In this document: one piece after another, positions 1 through 8,765 of the stretch
How positions within the stretch are numbered: position 1 is the stretch's first letter
Layout: every line of letters begins with the position of its first letter
Assembly (NCBI GenBank): GCA_964643575.1
Contig: CAZXTD010000032.1
Location: 1 to 31,965 of the forward strand
From: Glaciecola sp964643575
GTDB lineage: Bacteria; Pseudomonadota; Gammaproteobacteria; Enterobacterales; Alteromonadaceae
Length of the DNA: 31,965 nucleotides
Direction of reading: 5' to 3'
The notes under the pieces: generated by a model
Databases searched by the model: none
The model's input: only the letters and a program-made list of their open reading frames with translations
What the model was told of the DNA's origin: nothing
Translations under genes and position numbers: made by a program

Positions 1-271
1 GGGTAAAACAGGCACAAGCCGAAAAGCAGCTAGAGGCGGTTACGGTGAAGAGTATGTCAACATATTCGCCGGTGTTGCACCTGTGTCAAATCCACAAATT
101 GCCGTTGTTGTGCTGATAAACGAGCCTGCCGGTGATTTTTACTATGCCGGAGACACCGCCGCCCCAGTATTTTCTAAGATAGTATCTAACACGATGCAAA
201 TGCTAAATGTACCGCCCGATGCGATGAACGTTGATATAATACTTGAGCGGCAATTGCATGCTGGGCGTTAA
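1..271 (+). CDS. ftsI: Peptidoglycan transpeptidase FtsI (PBP3), C-terminal end
   Basis: This is the last 89 codons or so of the septal class B penicillin-binding protein, which crosslinks new peptidoglycan at the division site from the periplasmic face of the inner membrane. The 5' part lies outside the window. The open frame enters at base 2 and begins with the KTGT box (Gly-Lys-Thr-Gly-Thr-Ser), the third conserved motif of penicillin-binding transpeptidases. It continues through the typical strand with Ile-Phe-Ala-Gly-Val-Ala-Pro and the Ile-Asn-Glu-Pro segment, then an APVF motif, as in E. coli FtsI. The stop is TAA at 269-271, inside the start of murE. Being first in the window and directly before murE matches the standard dcw order, and FtsW further downstream is its polymerase partner. 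Confidence 0.93.
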   Translation, partial: GKTGTSRKAARGGYGEEYVNIFAGVAPVSNPQIAVVVLINEPAGDFYYAGDTAAPVFSKIVSNTMQMLNVPPDAMNVDIILERQLHAGR

Positions 272-2144
272 AAACGGCGCTCAGTCAAGCAATAGCGTTT
301 TGCCAGAACGCTTAATTGGGGCGCTTAACTTATGCTCGAGCGAAGACCAAACTATTGAGGCTCAAACGCTTGTTGATTTTATTCAAAGCGCCTGCGCAAC
401 CAACAAAATTGATACACAACAACGCGACGAGTTAATATCGCGTTTGTCACAGCTTAATAAGCTTAGCATCGACAGCCGCAAAGCAAATAAAGATTGTGTA
501 TTTATGGCTCTTTTATCTAACACAACGCTTGCAGAATCTGGCACTGTTTCAGTGTCTGCAAACGACGGTCACCAGTATATTCAAAAAGCGATAAAAGCAT
601 CTTGCCCACTTATACTATCAGATTGCCACGGGCCGTCAGAACACTTGCAGATTGAGCTCGTTAGTGACGATTTTAATGATCATCTTGCTCTGCAAATAAG
701 CATGTTCAATTTGCGTAAAAACGCTGGTCAATTAGCCAAAGCTTTCTATTTTGGTTATGTTGAAAAAACCAAGTCGGGTAAGCATTCTGAACCTGTCTTA
801 CCCACAGTGACAGCAATAACCGGAACCAATGGGAAAACCTCCGTCGCGAGTTTATTCGCACAATGGGTAAGCCTTCTGGGCACAGCAAGTGCAAGTGTTG
901 GCACCTTGGGTGTTAATTTGTATGAGGGCGGTAGGTCAAATTGTTTGCACGAAACCATCAATACAACACCTGATGTGGTGTCGATGTTTGGGTATTTAGC
1001 CCAGTTAAGCCAAGCTGGTAGCCAACATATTGCGATTGAAGCTTCTTCACACGGTTTAATGCAAAAAAGGTTACAAGACCTTGATGTAGCATGCGGTGTT
1101 TTCACTAACTTAAGTCAAGACCACCTCGACTATCACAAAACAATGGACGAATATGGCACTGCCAAGCGCCTTTTACTGCGAGCGCCTAATTTGCGTCATA
1201 TAGTCTTAAACAGTGATGACCCACAAAGCCAATTATGGACCCAAGACCTTAATACAATAGAGGCACACCCTGAAATTGAAGCTGTTTATTTTTCGCTGCA
1301 AAGCGCGGCTGAAACTTCCTCAAGCGATAACGCAATTGAAGCAATAAAAAGAAAAGGTCGCTATTGTATTGCGAGAAATTTGTTGTACACCAACAAAGGC
1401 TGCGAATTCGATTTCGTCTCGAGCTGGGGAAATCAATCCATATGCCTGCCGCTCATTGGCCAGTTTAATGTCGCTAATTTTTTAGCGGTAGCTGCAGCCT
1501 TACTTGTTCAGTCTTTTGATTTTGTAGCATTGATGGCGCAGGTAAAAAACTTGTCGGGTGTGAGCGGTAGAATGGAATTATTTGATAGTAAAACAGTCCA
1601 TGTAGACATGTTGCAAAAAAATGCGTCTAAAAAACAAAATTCGACACAAAAATACGCTGAAATAAGTCATAATAAAGCGAATATTTTAGTCGACTATGCA
1701 CATACACCTGATGCTCTTCGCCAAGCGCTATTGGCGGCAAAACGACATACAAGGGGTCGGCTCATTTGCGTGTTTGGATGCGGTGGCGACCGAGACAAAA
1801 GCAAACGGTCACAAATGGGCGCAATTGCAAACGAATACGCTGACACAATAGTACTCACTCAAGATAATTCGCGTACCGAAGAACCTTCGAAAATTATTGC
1901 GGATATTTTGCAAGGTATTGCTAAACAGCACAAAGTAAGCGTTGAGCTTGATCGCAAACAAGCAATAAAAGACATATGGCTAACAAGTCGGGCAGAAGAC
2001 CTAATAGTGTTAGCCGGTAAAGGACACGAAACATATATGGAAATTAATAATCAACGAATTCCTTATGATGAACGCGCATTCGTTGACGCTATGTTTAAAG
2101 AACATATGCTTAAAACAATAGCTCACGAGGGGGCCAGCATATGA
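258..2144 (+). CDS. murE: UDP-MurNAc-tripeptide synthetase MurE
   Basis: ATP-dependent ligase that adds the third stem-peptide residue, expected to be meso-diaminopimelate, to UDP-MurNAc-L-Ala-D-Glu in the cytoplasm. The Mur-ligase P-loop GTNGKT is at residues 189-194. It is followed by the SSHG segment, the NLSQDHLDYH segment, VDYAHTPDAL and the FGCGGDRDK segment, all typical of MurE. I chose ATG 258, which overlaps ftsI by 14 bases; an in-frame TTG at 243 is also open. The protein is 628 residues, against 495 in E. coli. The extra length is an N-terminal extension of about 50 residues before the LSIDSR motif, a longer segment before the P-loop, and about 25 residues before VDYAHTPDAL. The usual DNPR substrate motif reads DNSR at residues 536-539. 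Family assignment is secure; the amino acid added is inferred. Confidence 0.95.
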   Translation: MLGVKNGAQSSNSVLPERLIGALNLCSSEDQTIEAQTLVDFIQSACATNKIDTQQRDELISRLSQLNKLSIDSRKANKDCVFMALLSNTTLAESGTVSVSANDGHQYIQKAIKASCPLILSDCHGPSEHLQIELVSDDFNDHLALQISMFNLRKNAGQLAKAFYFGYVEKTKSGKHSEPVLPTVTAITGTNGKTSVASLFAQWVSLLGTASASVGTLGVNLYEGGRSNCLHETINTTPDVVSMFGYLAQLSQAGSQHIAIEASSHGLMQKRLQDLDVACGVFTNLSQDHLDYHKTMDEYGTAKRLLLRAPNLRHIVLNSDDPQSQLWTQDLNTIEAHPEIEAVYFSLQSAAETSSSDNAIEAIKRKGRYCIARNLLYTNKGCEFDFVSSWGNQSICLPLIGQFNVANFLAVAAALLVQSFDFVALMAQVKNLSGVSGRMELFDSKTVHVDMLQKNASKKQNSTQKYAEISHNKANILVDYAHTPDALRQALLAAKRHTRGRLICVFGCGGDRDKSKRSQMGAIANEYADTIVLTQDNSRTEEPSKIIADILQGIAKQHKVSVELDRKQAIKDIWLTSRAEDLIVLAGKGHETYMEINNQRIPYDERAFVDAMFKEHMLKTIAHEGASI

Positions 2145-3682
2145 TCCCAGTATCTATCGAGTGGATTTGCAAAAATGTCGATGGGCAATTGTTTGCTGAT
2201 AATACGGGCGACACATCTGTCAGCCAAGAGCTTAAAAATCAGTCTATCATTAGTGGTGTCAGCACAGATACTCGAAGCATAAAAACGGGCGATCTATTCA
2301 TTGCCCTAGTGGGCCCTAACTTTGACGGTCATGCATATTTAGCTGCTGCAAAAGAGAAGGGCGCGTCGGCAGCAATTGTTAGCAAAGCAGATGCCACGCT
2401 GAGTGATTTAATTCAAATTGTTGTAGGTGATACTCGCTTGGCTTTAGGTGCATTGGGCGCAGCGGTCAAAGAAGAAGTTTCTCCTAAAACAATCGGTATC
2501 ACTGGCTCAAGCGGAAAAACAACCGTGAAAGAAATGGTGTATGCCATTTTAAGCCAACGTGGCAAAGTACTGGCGACTAAAGGCAATTTTAATAATGACA
2601 TTGGCGTGCCTTTAACACTGCTAGAACTCAAAGCCGAGCACGATTTCGCAGTTATCGAGATGGGCGCTAATCACCAAGGCGAAATTGAGTATACCTGTTC
2701 TTTGGTGAAGCCTGATGTTGCAACAATCATCAATGCAGCGCCCGCGCATATTGAAGGCTTTGGCAGTTTATTTGGCGTTGCCCGCGCGAAAAGCGAAATT
2801 ATTAGTGGCTTAAAAGACGATGCTGTTGCAATACTCAATACCGACAGCCAGTTTTATGATTTTTGGAAAGGCAAGTCGGCGACCCAACAAATCCTGACCT
2901 TTTCTTATGAGTCCGATAAGGGTGATTTTTCTGCTAAAAATATTGCCATTAACGCTGAAGGATGTGCTGAGTTTGAATTGATTAGCCCAATTGGCGTCGC
3001 TGCCATAAGACTGCGTGTGCCAGGATTGCACAATGTAGGCAATGCAGTGTTGTCTGCAGCACTGGCGACTAGCGCGGGTGCAAACTTAGCCGATGTAAAA
3101 AACGGCTTGTTTGCGATGCAAAGCGTTTCGGGGCGCCTCAATGTAAAACATGCTCACCCGCGCGTAAAAATACTGGACGACACCTACAATGCAAACGTAG
3201 GCTCAGTTAAAGCCGCTATTGATTTGTTGGCCACTTTTGATGGCTTTAGAGTGTTTATATTTGGTGATATGGGCGAGCTTGGTGACCAAGCGCCTATGTA
3301 TCATTCGCAAGTTGGCGAATATGCAGCGCAAAATAATATTGATGCATTAATTAGCTGTGGCCCACTAAGTGCCCATGCTAGCTCAGCAATGCAAAATAAC
3401 GGAATGGCGTGCGCAAACCCTTCGGCAGGTTTCGAAGCTTTGATGCAGTTAATTGCACCTATTTTGCACCCAGTGCCAGAGTATGCAGCGCCTATCCTTG
3501 AGATTCAAACCACACCTAAAAATAACGCAGTTGATCAAAAGCCTAATATTACTATTTTGGTTAAAGGTTCGCGTAGCGCCCGCATGGAAAAAGTTGTCGA
3601 TGCGATTATGGCATTTAACTTTAGCCTGCAAGAAGGCAAAGACAATAACAACAATAACAATGAGGAGCCCGAAGTATGTTAA
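2141..3682 (+). CDS. murF: UDP-MurNAc-tripeptide--D-Ala-D-Ala ligase MurF
   Basis: Last cytoplasmic Mur ligase; it attaches the D-Ala-D-Ala dipeptide made by Ddl to the UDP-MurNAc-tripeptide using ATP. The P-loop GSSGKT is at residues 122-127. NDIGVPLTLL, the GANHQGEI segment, NAAPAHIEGFG, DDTYNANVGS and GDMGELG follow in the order expected for MurF, and the C-terminal domain carries VKGSRSARME. The start overlaps the murE stop (ATGA, 2141-2144), with a G-rich Shine-Dalgarno stretch at 2127-2133, so the two are probably translationally coupled. It has 513 residues against 452 in E. coli. Part of the excess is an insertion of about 25 residues before the VKGSRS motif and a tail with six consecutive Asn codons (3644-3661), a simple AAY repeat. 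Confidence 0.95.
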   Translation: MIPVSIEWICKNVDGQLFADNTGDTSVSQELKNQSIISGVSTDTRSIKTGDLFIALVGPNFDGHAYLAAAKEKGASAAIVSKADATLSDLIQIVVGDTRLALGALGAAVKEEVSPKTIGITGSSGKTTVKEMVYAILSQRGKVLATKGNFNNDIGVPLTLLELKAEHDFAVIEMGANHQGEIEYTCSLVKPDVATIINAAPAHIEGFGSLFGVARAKSEIISGLKDDAVAILNTDSQFYDFWKGKSATQQILTFSYESDKGDFSAKNIAINAEGCAEFELISPIGVAAIRLRVPGLHNVGNAVLSAALATSAGANLADVKNGLFAMQSVSGRLNVKHAHPRVKILDDTYNANVGSVKAAIDLLATFDGFRVFIFGDMGELGDQAPMYHSQVGEYAAQNNIDALISCGPLSAHASSAMQNNGMACANPSAGFEALMQLIAPILHPVPEYAAPILEIQTTPKNNAVDQKPNITILVKGSRSARMEKVVDAIMAFNFSLQEGKDNNNNNNEEPEVC

Positions 3683-4758
3683 TTTGGCTCGCCGAATGGC
3701 TCACACAGTTCGAAAGTGGTTTTAACGTTTTCTCATACCTGACATTGCGCGCAATATTAAGCACACTTACCGCTTTGCTTATTGCCATACTAATTGGCCC
3801 TAAAATGATTCGCTGGCTACAAACCATGCAAATAGGGCAAACGGTGAGAGATGACGGCCCGCAAAGTCATTTGTCGAAGTCGGGCACGCCAACCATGGGT
3901 GGTGTTTTGATTTTGGCGGCTATACTCACTTCTTGCTTATTATGGGCAGACTTAACTAACAAGTATGTGCTGGTTACGCTATTTGTTGTTGTTACCTTTG
4001 GTATTTTAGGTTTTGTTGATGACTATCGAAAAGTTGTGCGCAAAGACCCCAAAGGCTTAATAGCTCGCTGGAAATATTTTTGGCAATCCGCAATCGCTAT
4101 TGGTGTAGCCTTCTTTTTATATTCTACTACCACGCAAGAAGCGGAGACTCAGCTTATCGTCCCATTCTTCAAAGAGGTCATGCCTCAACTTGGTATCTTG
4201 TATTTAGTACTCACTTATTTTGTGATAGTGGGTACCAGCAACGCAGTCAATTTAACAGACGGCCTTGATGGTTTAGCCATTGTGCCGACCATTTTAGTAG
4301 CGGGTGCTTTTGCTATTTTTGCTTATGCGACAGGCAACGTTAATTTTTCTAGCTATCTCAACATCCCGTTTATTCCTATGACAAGTGAACTGGTTATTGT
4401 ATGTACCGCAATTGTGGGTGCAGGCCTAGGGTTTTTATGGTTTAACACCTACCCTGCGCAAGTATTCATGGGCGATGTAGGCTCTCTAGCATTGGGCGGT
4501 ACGCTAGGCGTTTTGGCCGTGTTAGTCAGACAAGAAATTGTTTTGTTCATTATGGGCGGAATTTTTGTTGCCGAGACACTATCGGTGATCTTACAAGTAG
4601 GCAGCTTTAAAATGCGAGGCAAACGTATTTTTAGGATGGCGCCTATACATCATCATTACGAACTCAAAGGTTGGCCAGAGCCACGAGTTATTGTGAGGTT
4701 TTGGATTATATCGCTTATTCTAGTACTGGTGGGTTTAGCGACCCTCAAATTGAGGTAA
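3676..4758 (+). CDS. mraY: Phospho-MurNAc-pentapeptide transferase MraY
   Basis: Integral inner-membrane enzyme that transfers phospho-MurNAc-pentapeptide from UDP to undecaprenyl phosphate, giving lipid I. At 360 residues it equals the E. coli length. Visible family motifs are the Asp pair at residues 115-116 (FVDDYRKV), the NLTDGLDGLA segment, MGDVGSLALGG, and the C-terminal PIHHHYELKGW histidine cluster. These give the Mg2+ and substrate-binding residues of the family. Many hydrophobic segments are present, as expected for a ten-helix protein. The ATG at 3676 overlaps the end of murF by 7 bases and is preceded by GAGGAG at 3662-3667. The AT-rich murF tail therefore also carries the mraY ribosome binding site. 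Nothing abnormal was seen. Confidence 0.97.
   Translation: MLIWLAEWLTQFESGFNVFSYLTLRAILSTLTALLIAILIGPKMIRWLQTMQIGQTVRDDGPQSHLSKSGTPTMGGVLILAAILTSCLLWADLTNKYVLVTLFVVVTFGILGFVDDYRKVVRKDPKGLIARWKYFWQSAIAIGVAFFLYSTTTQEAETQLIVPFFKEVMPQLGILYLVLTYFVIVGTSNAVNLTDGLDGLAIVPTILVAGAFAIFAYATGNVNFSSYLNIPFIPMTSELVIVCTAIVGAGLGFLWFNTYPAQVFMGDVGSLALGGTLGVLAVLVRQEIVLFIMGGIFVAETLSVILQVGSFKMRGKRIFRMAPIHHHYELKGWPEPRVIVRFWIISLILVLVGLATLKLR
4752..4755 (+). promoter_or_regulatory. Shine-Dalgarno GAGG at the murD start
   Basis: GAGG lies inside the last mraY codons. It is 6 bases before an out-of-frame ATG at 4762 and 11 bases before the in-frame GTG at 4767. The ATG opens only a five-codon frame that ends with TAG at 4777-4779. 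A second in-frame GTG follows at 4785 without its own Shine-Dalgarno. The site therefore limits the plausible murD starts to 4767 by direct initiation, or 4785 by re-initiation. Confidence 0.55.
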
Positions 4759-4766
4759 ACAATGCT

Positions 4767-6266
4767 GTGCAAGCTTTAGCCATTGTGAATCAATACGCTA
4801 ACAAAAATATTGCGCTGATCGGATACGGCGTAACAGGTAAAGCTTGTGCTAATTATTTGCTCGACAAGGGTGCTAAAGTGAGTGTGTTTGATCAACATAC
4901 CCACAATCAAGCGGCAGAAGATGCGCAAGGGCTACGCTTTTACTCATTAAACGAAAATACGCGACTGCATGATTTTGAAACCGTTGTGGTTAGCCCCGGT
5001 GTGAATTTACAGCAGCGCTTTATACAAGACTATTTGCAGCATGCTAACAAGGCTAATAAAACACCAGAGGTCATTGGGGATATTGAGTTGTTTGCACGCG
5101 AGTTGGCTAGTATGCGTTTGCAAAACCCATCACTTAATACAAAAGTGATTGGCGTAACAGGCTCAAATGGCAAAAGCACTGTGGTCGATTTGTTGAGTCA
5201 ATGCTTGAGCAGTCTGGGTTTGAAAGTAGGTTTAGGCGGTAATTTTGGCACGAGTGCATTACTCATGCTAAGCCAAAACTACGATGTTATTGTACTCGAA
5301 TTATCTAGTTTTCAACTTGAATCAACCCATAGCCTAGAGTTAGACGTGGCATGCGTGCTAAACGTGACGCCCGACCATATTGACCGACACGGAAGCTTAT
5401 TAGCATACGCAGAGGCCAAGCGAAGAATTTATCGCCATGCGGCTAATTGTATTTTTAATAGGGACGACCCACAAACCTTTGTTCCAGACATTCTAGAAAC
5501 AGATGAATCTATCGCAAAGACTCTAGTGAGTTTTGGGCAAAGCGAAGCAACAAACAGGCCTGAAGTACAAATACATCAAAATGCTGATGCCCTATATTTA
5601 CGTATACGAGAGCAAGAATATTCCTTGATGTGTTTTGGAGAGACTCAACTTGAAAAATACCAAGTATCGAATCATGCTTTTACAAACTTTACTGCGCATC
5701 AAAAACTGAATATTCAGGTGGTACTTGCTGCTTGTTATTTAATCTTAGGTGATGACTTAATTAATGCTCAAGATAACGCTGATGCTCAACAAATTCGCAA
5801 CAAACTTATACAAACTATTGTTGATTACAGAGGCTTAGCACATCGATTTAGCATTATTAAAGATGACGAAAGTGGTATGTGGGTTAATGATTCTAAAGCG
5901 ACTAATGCTGGCGCCAGCATTGCGGCCATAGAGTCATTAGTGGCACAAGGCAAACGAATAATACTGATTGCCGGTGGCGACGCCAAAGAGGCCGATTTAA
6001 GCACTTGGTATGATTGTGTTAATCAGCACGTGAGCCACACACTTTTGATTGGAAAAGACGCCGATACGATGTCTCAACACGTGCATAAAAATGAAAGGGT
6101 AAACAGCCTCGGTGATGCCGTTTCTCATGCCCAAATAATGCTGCAAAAGTTGTCAAACGCTGCCGTACTGTTATCGCCTGCTTGCGCCAGTATCGACATG
6201 TTCGATAATTATCAGCAACGTGGCGATGTATTTACGCAGTTGGTGATAGAGAAGGTTGCCGCATGA
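4767..6266 (+). CDS. murD: UDP-MurNAc-L-alanine--D-glutamate ligase MurD
   Basis: Second Mur ligase; adds D-Glu to UDP-MurNAc-L-Ala in the cytoplasm with ATP. The N-terminal Rossmann segment IALIGYGVTG binds the uracil nucleotide. The P-loop GSNGKST is at residues 132-138 from this start. LELSSFQLE, NVTPDHIDRH, the HRFSII and NDSKATN segments, and the C-terminal LLSPACASIDMFDNYQQRGD all match MurD. The start is uncertain. GTG 4767 fits the GAGG at 4752, whereas GTG 4785 gives an N-terminus that lines up residue for residue with E. coli MurD (Tyr and Lys-Asn before the first beta strand). An ATG at 4671 inside mraY is in frame but would give an unusual 32-residue addition. Length is 499 (or 493) residues against 438 in E. 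coli, through loop insertions in the middle and C-terminal domains. Confidence 0.93.
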   Translation: MQALAIVNQYANKNIALIGYGVTGKACANYLLDKGAKVSVFDQHTHNQAAEDAQGLRFYSLNENTRLHDFETVVVSPGVNLQQRFIQDYLQHANKANKTPEVIGDIELFARELASMRLQNPSLNTKVIGVTGSNGKSTVVDLLSQCLSSLGLKVGLGGNFGTSALLMLSQNYDVIVLELSSFQLESTHSLELDVACVLNVTPDHIDRHGSLLAYAEAKRRIYRHAANCIFNRDDPQTFVPDILETDESIAKTLVSFGQSEATNRPEVQIHQNADALYLRIREQEYSLMCFGETQLEKYQVSNHAFTNFTAHQKLNIQVVLAACYLILGDDLINAQDNADAQQIRNKLIQTIVDYRGLAHRFSIIKDDESGMWVNDSKATNAGASIAAIESLVAQGKRIILIAGGDAKEADLSTWYDCVNQHVSHTLLIGKDADTMSQHVHKNERVNSLGDAVSHAQIMLQKLSNAAVLLSPACASIDMFDNYQQRGDVFTQLVIEKVAA

Positions 6267-7609
6267 GCCAACAGCTTAGCCTTCTAGAAATGTTTGCCAA
6301 TCGGCACGACAAACCTTCCTCGAGGCCCTATAACCTGTCTTTGTTATTGGTTGCACTGTGTCTATTTAGCATTGGTTTTGTCATTGTCACCTCGGCTTCT
6401 ATGCCTATTGCAGAGCGTTTACATGACAACCCTTATTACTTTTCAATTCGTCATGGCATTTACATTTGTATTGCGATAGGTGCAGGGCTTTTTACCCTAA
6501 CGCTGCCGATGAACTTTTGGCGATTGACTAACCCTTACTTACTCTTTGTTGGTTTTGGTTTATTAGTGCTGGTACTGATTATTGGTAAAACGGTGAACGG
6601 CAGCCAAAGGTGGTTAGTGGTAGGCCCAATAACGGTGCAGGCTGCCGAACCCGCAAAACTTTTCTTTTTCTTATACATTGCAGGTTTTTTGGTAAGGCGC
6701 CACGAAGAAGTCAGAGAAAACATTCAGGGCTTTTTAAAGCCCTTGCTTGTGTTTGGTAGTTTTGCGGCCTTGTTAATGTTACAGCCTGATCTTGGCACTG
6801 TCATTGTTATGTTTACCACTACCTTAGGTTTGCTCTTTTTAGCGGGCGCTAGGTTGTGGCAGTTTTTTGCAATTATATTTACCGGTGTGGCTTTATTCGT
6901 CGTAGCTATTGTGTATTCAGAATATAGACGTAACCGTATTACCGGTTTTTTAAGGCCGTGGGACGACCCGTTTGGCGTGAGCTATCAGCTTACTCAATCG
7001 TTAATGGCTTATGGCCGAGGGTCTTGGTTTGGGCAAGGTTTAGGTAATAGTTTACAAAAACTAGAGTTTTTACCCGAGGCGCATACTGATTTCATTATGG
7101 CTATTTTAGCCGAGGAGATGGGATATATCGGCGTTTTAGTGGTTATGCTTTTGGTGTTTTATTTGATTTTTACTGCGCTAAAAATAGGCAACTTAGCGCT
7201 TAAAGGCGAACGACCCTTTGAAGCCTTTACGGCTTACGCCATTGGTATTTGGTTTTGCTTGCAAACATTTGTGAATATCGGGGCAAGTACGGGCTTATTG
7301 CCGACCAAAGGCTTAACGCTTCCGCTGGTTAGCTACGGTGGCTCGTCTTTAATCATTATGACAGTGGCTTTGGCTATTTTAATAAGAATCGATTTTGAGT
7401 TACGCGTTGATGGCGTGCAAGCAATGCTGAACACTGGCATAACTAAGGTAAAAAGCAAGGCAAATAGCAAATCAAAAAACAAAGCAAAACCAGTAGCAAA
7501 AAGGCGTACTAAAAACACCAAGCCCAGCACTAGTGAAACCAGTTCTAGTGACACACAAGTAGAGGCTGATACTCAGTCTTTAAACGACGGGGGTGCGCAA
7601 CATGCCTAA
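6263..7609 (+). CDS. ftsW: Septal peptidoglycan glycosyltransferase FtsW
   Basis: SEDS-family polytopic membrane protein that polymerises lipid II at the septum together with FtsI. Family features are the NGSQRWLVVG loop with the conserved Arg-Trp pair, LMLQPDLGT, FLRPWDDPFG, and the PEAHTDF motif whose Asp (residue 276) matches the proposed catalytic Asp. GLTLPLVSYGGSS lies near the last membrane helices. The start overlaps the murD stop (ATGA at 6263-6266). It has 448 residues against 414 in E. coli. The extra length is a cytoplasmic tail from about residue 392, first Lys- and Ser-rich (many Lys-Ser and Lys-Ala pairs), then acidic and Ser/Thr-rich. The core is ordinary; the tail looks low in complexity. 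Confidence 0.96.
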   Translation: MSQQLSLLEMFANRHDKPSSRPYNLSLLLVALCLFSIGFVIVTSASMPIAERLHDNPYYFSIRHGIYICIAIGAGLFTLTLPMNFWRLTNPYLLFVGFGLLVLVLIIGKTVNGSQRWLVVGPITVQAAEPAKLFFFLYIAGFLVRRHEEVRENIQGFLKPLLVFGSFAALLMLQPDLGTVIVMFTTTLGLLFLAGARLWQFFAIIFTGVALFVVAIVYSEYRRNRITGFLRPWDDPFGVSYQLTQSLMAYGRGSWFGQGLGNSLQKLEFLPEAHTDFIMAILAEEMGYIGVLVVMLLVFYLIFTALKIGNLALKGERPFEAFTAYAIGIWFCLQTFVNIGASTGLLPTKGLTLPLVSYGGSSLIIMTVALAILIRIDFELRVDGVQAMLNTGITKVKSKANSKSKNKAKPVAKRRTKNTKPSTSETSSSDTQVEADTQSLNDGGAQHA

Positions 7610-8732
7610 GCTTTTAGTAATGGCCGGTGGCACTGGTGGTCATGTTTTTCCAGGTTTAGCGGTAGCGCATACCCTTCAAAAGCAAGCTTGGGAGATTGAG
7701 TGGTTAGGTACCGCAGACAAAATGGAAGCCGACATTGTGCCGAAGCACGGTTTTGCCATCCATTTTGTAGATATTGCGGGCCTGCGAGGGAAGGGTTTGA
7801 TGACCAAACTTGGCATGCCCCTGCGTCTGATAAAAGCGTTTTTTCAAGCGCGCGCACTATTAAAACAAATTAAGCCCGATGTGGTGTTAGGCATGGGCGG
7901 CTATGCTAGTGGTCCAGGCGGCTTGGCAGCCTATATATTGGGTGTTCCACTGGTAGTGCACGAGCAAAACGCAGTGTTTGGTATGACAAATCGATACTTA
8001 TCGAAATTGGCGAAATACACATTGACAGGCTTTGACCTTAACCAAAGTGCTGCAACAAATGAAAGCAAGACCTCTTTGCATTACGTGGGTAATCCTATTC
8101 GCCACGAGTTTTTTGATATCCCTTTAAATGTGAAAAGCAACTCATCAACTGCTGAGGATGGCCAAAACTCTTCTACAAATATACTCATTGTTGGCGGCAG
8201 TCTAGGTGCACTCGCGCTTAATCAAAAAGTCCCGCTTGTTTTAAAAGACTTGGCTAAAAAATATAGCATTAACGTGCACCACCAAAGCGGAAAAGGAAAG
8301 CATCAACAAGTGATTGAGGCATACGCGGGCTCTGATAATTGCCATGTAACGGAGTTTATTGATGACATGCAGGCGTCTTTTTCTTGGGCCGATATTATTA
8401 TTTGCCGTGCAGGTGCACTCACCGTGGCAGAAGTTGCCGGTGCAGGGCGCTGCGCTATTTTTGTGCCGTTGCCCATAGCGGTAGACGATCATCAAACGGC
8501 TAACGCACGCAGTTTAAGTGACCACGATGCCGCAATATTGTTACCACAAAACGAATTAGATACAAACTTGGCGCAGCATTTAACAAAGCTTTGCACAAAC
8601 CTTGATGCAAGAAATCAAATAGCGGCAAAAGCGCGAGAATTTGCGAAAAGAAATGCAAGTGATGAAGTCGCTTCTTTTATAAAAAAAGCTGGCAATATAG
8701 AGCAAGTGTCCTCAGAGGATAAACGCTTGTGA
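7602..8732 (+). CDS. murG: Lipid II synthase MurG (GlcNAc transferase)
   Basis: Membrane-associated GT-B glycosyltransferase that adds GlcNAc from UDP-GlcNAc to lipid I on the inner face of the cytoplasmic membrane. Visible motifs are GGTGGH at residues 9-14, WLGTADKMEAD, GLRGKG, GMGGYASGPGG, HEQNAVFG with the family Glu, GGSLGA in the donor domain, the ICRAGALTVAE segment, and PLPIAVDDHQ. I prefer ATG 7602, which overlaps ftsW by 8 bases and is preceded by a G-rich stretch at 7589-7593. An in-frame GTG at 7593 is open but would overlap that site. It has 376 residues against 355 in E. coli; about 20 extra residues lie in the interdomain region and the tail. Confidence 0.96.
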   Translation: MPKLLVMAGGTGGHVFPGLAVAHTLQKQAWEIEWLGTADKMEADIVPKHGFAIHFVDIAGLRGKGLMTKLGMPLRLIKAFFQARALLKQIKPDVVLGMGGYASGPGGLAAYILGVPLVVHEQNAVFGMTNRYLSKLAKYTLTGFDLNQSAATNESKTSLHYVGNPIRHEFFDIPLNVKSNSSTAEDGQNSSTNILIVGGSLGALALNQKVPLVLKDLAKKYSINVHHQSGKGKHQQVIEAYAGSDNCHVTEFIDDMQASFSWADIIICRAGALTVAEVAGAGRCAIFVPLPIAVDDHQTANARSLSDHDAAILLPQNELDTNLAQHLTKLCTNLDARNQIAAKAREFAKRNASDEVASFIKKAGNIEQVSSEDKRL

Positions 8733-8765
8733 TTGCCAAAAGTAGAAGCAGTAAAGTAGAAAAAT

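Noticed and set aside
243..257. TTG 243 as the murE start.
   Set aside because: ATG 258 is only five codons downstream, gives a smaller overlap with ftsI, and has a commoner start codon.
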